Shown here: positions 5,851 through 9,265 of the stretch, in pieces
How positions within the stretch are numbered: the stretch's first letter is position 1
Layout: every line of letters begins with the position of its first letter
Notes under the pieces: generated by a model
What the model saw: the letters and a program-made list of their open reading frames with translations, nothing else
The model's database searches: none
What the model was told of the DNA's origin: nothing
Assembly: GCA_030589225.1 (NCBI GenBank)
Contig: JAUUWD010000042.1
Location: 1 to 9,265, forward strand
From: Desulfobacteraceae bacterium
Lineage (GTDB): Bacteria > Desulfobacterota > DSM-4660 > Desulfatiglandales > Desulfatiglandaceae
Direction: 5' to 3'
DNA length: 9,265 nt
Made by a program: the position numbers and the translations under genes

Positions 5851-6465
5851 CTAACGAGGGACGAATCGATCCCAGTCGACCTTGCCCCTGGCCTTTTCCT
5901 CTTGTTTTCCGGGTCTTTCCCGGGTTTCTAGATGCCTCTTTTCAAAACAGAGGCGTTCTTCTTCTATAAAGTTTGATATGGTGAGTTTAACGGAATTTCC
6001 CATTTTCTCTTCCACATCCTTGGTGTTGTGCTGCAGGGTCAGGCTGATTTTGTTGTTTTCACTGTCGGTAAGGGACCATTTCCAGGCAATAACTACCTTA
6101 AAAGGATCTCCCCGCCACTCTGTGGGTTCGCCGAACCGCTCCTTAAATCGTTCAAGAAGCGCCTTGTAGAACTTCTTTGTTGAATCGGCATACTTGAGCT
6201 TGATCCGCACGATCCGACCAGGCACTTCGCAGGTTCCATAACAGATGAGACCGCTTTTGAACCCCTCCATCTCTTTGATCTCCACCTCCTTAAGGTACCC
6301 CATGTGACGGATGGGCAGGGAGGTCTCCATCCTTACCATTTCCTTGTAGTCGGCGATGTCTTTACCTAGCACAAATCCGCCCACTTGGTGTGGGGCCTGG
6401 GCCAGGCATATGTCGCCTATGAAGAAAAAGGCTCCAATCATCCATAAGAGTATGTTTTTTTTCAC
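5851..6465 (-). CDS. Exported protein of unknown function
   Basis: 204 residues. The N-terminus KKNILLWMIGAFFFIG is a basic start plus hydrophobic core typical of a Sec signal peptide, with likely cleavage near 22-24 (CLA-QA or AQA-P). It is not a convincing lipobox although C20 is close. The mature part has a cysteine pair C75/C79 (ICYGTC), then a helix-rich KFYKALLERFKERFGEP at 98-114, a WRGDPFKVVIAWKW strand at 117-130, and a strand ISLTLQHN at 140-147. The last 30 residues are charged and look disordered. I do not recognise a family. It starts with GTG 6465, five bases after AAAGGAG (complement of 6471-6477), a strong signal. It is probably periplasmic. Whether it shares a transcript with the two genes downstream is uncertain because of the palindrome between them. 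Confidence 0.8.
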   Translation of the reverse strand: MKKNILLWMIGAFFFIGDICLAQAPHQVGGFVLGKDIADYKEMVRMETSLPIRHMGYLKEVEIKEMEGFKSGLICYGTCEVPGRIVRIKLKYADSTKKFYKALLERFKERFGEPTEWRGDPFKVVIAWKWSLTDSENNKISLTLQHNTKDVEEKMGNSVKLTISNFIEEERLCFEKRHLETRERPGKQEEKARGKVDWDRFVPR

Positions 6466-6470
6466 AATGG

Positions 6471-6477
6471 CTCCTTT
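6471..6477 (-). promoter_or_regulatory. Ribosome binding site deciding a GTG start
   Basis: AAAGGAG on the minus strand, five bases before GTG 6465. It supports that non-ATG start, which also completes the signal peptide. Confidence 0.75.
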
Positions 6478-6494
6478 CTAGGTAACAGGCAATG

Positions 6495-6500
6495 AGTATA
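6495..6500 (-). promoter_or_regulatory. Possible -10 box TATACT upstream of the exported-protein gene
   Basis: TATACT on the minus strand lies about 30 bases before the GTG start at 6465. No good -35 hexamer is found at 16-18 bases, so the call is tentative. Confidence 0.3.
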
Positions 6501-6534
6501 CTTGATTAATGGCAGAAATGAAGATAAGGGGCAC

Positions 6535-6556
6535 TACCCTGGATTTTGACGTTGCC
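6535..6556 (-). repeat. Dispersed 22-base repeat, inverted copy of 3105-3126
   Basis: On the minus strand it reads ggcaacgtcaaa, A, tccagggta. The plus-strand copy at 3105-3126 differs only at the middle base (G). Both are in spacers outside genes. Confidence 0.55.
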
Positions 6557-6700
6557 TTGGATTATTGGTTTCACTATTAACGATAAAGAAGTTTCCCGAT
6601 AAATTCAATAATTTTTATACGTTTCTGTTGTATGAAATATGTGCTTGGGGCATTTGTATTTGTTTTGTGCGTCGTGTTTCGGGTTTCGAAATTATCATCA
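6556..6700. other. Gene-free spacer with likely repeat remnant
   Basis: Between the exported-protein gene and the OPT-like gene. AT-rich. The part near 6645-6698 (minus strand: aatttcgaaacccgaaac, then cacaaaacaaatacaaatg) has the look of low-complexity repeats common in deltaproteobacterial spacers. No gene, promoter or terminator is convincing here. Confidence 0.35.
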
Positions 6701-8662
6701 TCAATATGCCAAGTGGCCTAGCGACTTTAGGATGAGGGTGAATCCCATGGCAAACATCCCGGTGAGGCCCATGCCGCAGGAAAAGCCGGCCAACAAGACG
6801 GGAGCGTACTGACGCCACATGGTTCCGTACCGCTTCAAAAAAAAGAAGCGGCCCAGCAAAGCCCCTATCACTTCAAGGATAAGTCCGTGAGGGGTGGTCT
6901 GCCCCAGCCCCCGGACCACACCATAAATCAAAAGCACAGGGAGGCCCAGCAAGGTCAACAGGGCATAGATGACAATGGCGAAACCCAGACCTGACAACAC
7001 ATAACTCCCCTTAAGGGCTTGAAAGAAGAGGGAGTTGCCCTCCAGGGTGGAGGTCTGCATCAACAGCATGTTTAAGGCCTGGAGATGCCACAGCTCTTGC
7101 GCATAGGGATAACTGCTGGAGGGAATGGGGGCCAGTCGCCAGATGAACTGTGAGAAGAGGAGGCTGGCTACCATTACCACCGGAAAAACCACGATTTCGG
7201 CCTTAATGATCCCACGGATGCTGGTGCCGGTAAGCTCAATCTGACGGAAACTAACGGTAGCTTCACCATAATTGTGGATTGGGATGGGGGCATACCATAT
7301 CTCGATGCCCTGATAGCCAAAAAACTTTGCCCCTGCGATGAAGCTCGCTTCCCGCACAAGGGGAAGACTTACAAACTGTCCGGCAATCCCTTCCATCCGT
7401 GCAGTGATATAAGATATGACGGGCGTATAAACAAAACCGTACGCGAGAAAGAAGATCCAAGGAAAATTGGGGACAAGCCAGACACAGAGGGCAACATAGG
7501 CAAGCGTTGAAGAGACATAGATTCCTATGGAGATCCAAAAATTGAAATCACCTCGGCCAGGCGGTGGGCGAAACAAGTCCTTAAAGCTCCCCCGCTGCCC
7601 GGACTTGTTATTTCCAAAGGACCGCATCACATGCCAGATCCCCACAAAGGCAATGGCAAGTCCCAGGCCGATACCGAAGCTCAGATAAAAGTCAAAATTA
7701 TTGGCAAAGACCGTGTCTACGGTCCCCATTCCCTGGTGCCAACGGTTAAGGATGCCTTGGTGGTAGAGAATCGGGTTTGCCACTACCGTAATCAAGAGCC
7801 CTGCTACCCCTCCGATCACTGCCCAGAAAGGAAGAACCATTCCAACAAATAAGAGTCCCAGATCCAGTTGAATCCCGGTGGCCACCGCCGGTAGAACTCC
7901 CTCCGTATGGCGCGTCAGGTCGACCCAAGGGATCGGAATCAACCGGATGGGTTGGGTGAAGATAAGGCCTGATACGGTGGGCAGAAGAACATAGATCGCA
8001 CCAAATGCGAGTCCAATCATAGCGCCTATGGAAAAAACACGCCATTTCCAACTTTTCTGCTTATCTTCCGTGGACTCGGCCAGGGCCATAGTTCCGAGGG
8101 CTGCTACTGGGGCCATGGGAAAGGGGAGTTTCTCAACGTCAGAGGTGATCCGGTACAGGGCATACCCCAATCCAAACTGGTCTACCCGCTGAATAATCTG
8201 AGAGCCTACCAGAAAGAGTATAGGAATAAGCCAGTCGCGGTGGAAAAAGGTTCGCGCAATCAAGGATCCGGACTCTTGTGCAGGGGCTATCCAGGTGGGA
8301 ATAAACTCGGCTACCCCCAGCATCCTGGCCGCATCGGATTGGACCAAGTACTGGTTCCACAAAAGACCCTGGAAGGGGGAAGACAGGGCTGCCCCTGCCA
8401 TGTAATAGAGAAGGAAAATTTCTTGCTGCTTAAGCTCTGTATAGGACCGCTTAGCGATCTCAGCAAACAGGATGATTGTGACCCACCGTGCAGCAGGGCC
8501 GATCCCCGTACCGATAACCAGTTGGAGGTACATGCTCCCCGGCATCATGAGAAAGCCGATGAAGATTGCCCCCAAAATGGTCTTCCAGTTGAAGCCCTCT
8601 TCGAAATGGTCCGGGGTTTTTAAGAGATCTCTATATTCCTGTAGCTCCTTGTCCTCGTACAT
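6701..8662 (-). CDS. OPT-superfamily-like polytopic membrane protein (putative oligopeptide-type transporter)
   Basis: 653 residues, roughly 13-15 hydrophobic segments across the length, with an N-terminal cytoplasmic stretch of about 25 residues and an inner loop near 345-372 rich in K/R/P. The segment EKLPFPMAPVAALGTMALAE at 177-196 resembles the LP(F/Y)P motif before the A/E-rich helix in OPT-family transporters. The length suits a bacterial OPT or OPT-like protein (the DUF6784/DUF6785 type). OPT proteins move small peptides or metal chelates using the proton gradient; the substrate here is unknown. Start ATG 8662 has a weak purine-rich site, and no better start is seen. The gene upstream on the same strand encodes another membrane-protein C-terminus of similar style, suggesting a tandem pair. 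Family assignment is from motif and topology only. Confidence 0.65.
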   Translation of the reverse strand: MYEDKELQEYRDLLKTPDHFEEGFNWKTILGAIFIGFLMMPGSMYLQLVIGTGIGPAARWVTIILFAEIAKRSYTELKQQEIFLLYYMAGAALSSPFQGLLWNQYLVQSDAARMLGVAEFIPTWIAPAQESGSLIARTFFHRDWLIPILFLVGSQIIQRVDQFGLGYALYRITSDVEKLPFPMAPVAALGTMALAESTEDKQKSWKWRVFSIGAMIGLAFGAIYVLLPTVSGLIFTQPIRLIPIPWVDLTRHTEGVLPAVATGIQLDLGLLFVGMVLPFWAVIGGVAGLLITVVANPILYHQGILNRWHQGMGTVDTVFANNFDFYLSFGIGLGLAIAFVGIWHVMRSFGNNKSGQRGSFKDLFRPPPGRGDFNFWISIGIYVSSTLAYVALCVWLVPNFPWIFFLAYGFVYTPVISYITARMEGIAGQFVSLPLVREASFIAGAKFFGYQGIEIWYAPIPIHNYGEATVSFRQIELTGTSIRGIIKAEIVVFPVVMVASLLFSQFIWRLAPIPSSSYPYAQELWHLQALNMLLMQTSTLEGNSLFFQALKGSYVLSGLGFAIVIYALLTLLGLPVLLIYGVVRGLGQTTPHGLILEVIGALLGRFFFLKRYGTMWRQYAPVLLAGFSCGMGLTGMFAMGFTLILKSLGHLAY

Positions 8663-8822
8663 GAAAACTCTTTATCAGCCGTGGTTACCGTACTGTTATG
8701 GGTTAAGAGTCACAAGATCAAAGTTCTGGGTTCCGATTTCTTACAGTCTTAAGGTTTATCCTCAGGTCTTAACTCCGTATGACTTTTTCCTGGTATCTTT
8801 ATAATGAATTTGCTGAAGAGTT

Positions 8823-8859
8823 ACTATTCAGCCACCAATTATCACTAATTATCACGAAC
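8823..8859 (+). repeat. Repeat element copy A: 13-base core plus 10-base units
   Basis: Core actattcagccac (8823-8835), followed by 10-base units caattatcac and taattatcac. The same core and the same unit length occur inverted at 9010-9047. Confidence 0.6.
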
Positions 8860-9009
8860 AATTATTTAACAATTCTTTTATATTCAAATTTTTCTTTCGA
8901 AAAATTCAAGATAATTGCTAGAGCAATGTCAGCATAATAGTTTCCAACTACTTTTTCTTCAAAGTATAGAGTTGTTTATACGATAAGTCTTTATACAGAA
9001 TTTCATTTT

Positions 9010-9047
9010 CATTTGTGTCCATTTGTGTCCATTCGTGGCTGAATAGT
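9010..9047 (-). repeat. Repeat element copy B: same 13-base core plus 10-base units
   Basis: On the minus strand: core actattcagccac (9047-9035), then gaatggacac, aaatggacac and a partial aaatg. Its units share the pattern aat-NNN-cac with copy A, where NNN is gga here and tat there. Sequences of this kind are, to my recollection, scattered widely in several bacterial genomes. Confidence 0.6.
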
Positions 9048-9131
9048 TATCATGAAGAAAAAAAGTTAAAAACCATTCTTTTGCGTGGAGACAAAAAATG
9101 CGTTTCGATCTCGGAATCCAGAAATCGGAAC

Positions 9132-9265
9132 TCAGCTGGGCAAGACCTGGAAACTCGCATCGCCAAAAAGTCCAATAATGGCCCAAATCCCTCCCATAAG
9201 AAAATCGCCTATAATAAACCCTACAAAGAGATACCGGAGCTTCTTGAAAAGAACCACCCCGCCGT
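9132..9265 (-). CDS. C-terminus of an OPT-like / DUF6784-type membrane protein (truncated by the window edge)
   Basis: An open frame enters from the right edge and ends at TGA (complement of 9132-9134) after 43 visible residues. It reads GGVVLFKKLRYLFVG, then FIIGDFLMGGIWAIIGLFG, then DASFQVLPS. One long hydrophobic helix follows a basic turn and ends in a short tail, a pattern I associate with the extreme C-terminus of OPT-like proteins of the DUF6784 type. It is on the same strand as the 653-residue membrane protein, and I infer a related pair. The last codons overlap one arm of an inverted repeat. Only the C-terminal tail is visible, so the family is a guess from style. Confidence 0.55.
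   Translation of the reverse strand, partial: GGVVLFKKLRYLFVGFIIGDFLMGGIWAIIGLFGDASFQVLPS

Larger units (their letters stand above)
8663..9131. other. Repeat-rich intergenic spacer
   Basis: About 470 bases between two minus-strand membrane-protein genes. It holds nested inverted repeats (8726-8741 with 9120-9135; 8823-8835 with 9035-9047) and two 10-base-period tandem tracts. The centre (8860-8930) is strongly AT-rich. No gene is supported. Confidence 0.6.

Noticed and set aside
6615..6818. 67-codon minus-strand ORF
   Set aside because: Out of frame over the 3' end of the OPT-like gene and running into a repeat-like spacer. No ribosome site.
8780..8805. TATAAT-like box with a TGACTT upstream on the plus strand
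   Set aside because: Spacing is only 14 bases and no plus-strand gene follows, so it is probably chance in AT-rich DNA.
8837..9039. Possible CRISPR-like array from short tandem repeats
   Set aside because: Units are 10 bases with no spacers and only two to three copies, which is not a CRISPR pattern.
8959..9186. 75-codon minus-strand ORF with ATNGHKWTQMK
   Set aside because: That peptide is the translation of the 10-base tandem repeat, and its N-terminal part overlaps the C-terminus of the edge gene in another frame.

Overview
The window looks like a chromosomal accessory stretch from a Gram-negative anaerobe, most likely a deltaproteobacterium in the Desulfobacterota sense. This rests on overall protein style (ABC exporter with a very unusual nucleotide-binding domain next to a lone cyclic-nucleotide-binding-like protein, SpoIIAB/SpoIIAA-type partner-switch proteins, a lone PqqD-like protein) and on repeat-rich spacers. 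It is an inference, because no rRNA or marker gene is present.

Left half, plus strand (1-4443). An ABC exporter of about 830 residues overlaps by 23 bases a 175-residue protein with a cyclic-nucleotide-binding fold, so the two are probably translationally coupled. A 440-base spacer follows with three successive palindromic structures. Then come a SpoIIAB/RsbW-like ATPase, a 236-base spacer with a 17-bp inverted repeat enclosing an 11-codon ORF with a strong Shine-Dalgarno, and a STAS-domain anti-sigma-factor antagonist. The ATPase and STAS proteins form the core of a partner-switching circuit. No sigma factor or PP2C phosphatase is visible.

Right half, minus strand (9265-4494). Reading in transcription direction: the last 43 codons of a membrane protein cut by the window edge, a 468-base repeat-rich spacer, a 653-residue polytopic membrane protein resembling the OPT (oligopeptide transporter) superfamily, a 235-base spacer, a 204-residue exported protein of unknown function, a palindromic repeat, a 297-residue unrecognised protein with an internal duplication, and a PqqD-like protein overlapping it by 14 bases. 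The two halves converge in a 50-base gap at 4444-4493.

The most notable points are the apparent triplication of the Q-loop/helical segment inside the ABC nucleotide-binding domain, the coupled duplicated-domain protein plus PqqD pair without any radical-SAM or peptide gene nearby, and the density of palindromes and dispersed repeats in the spacers. Two of these repeats are inverted, diverged copies of one element built on a 13-base core plus 10-base-period units.
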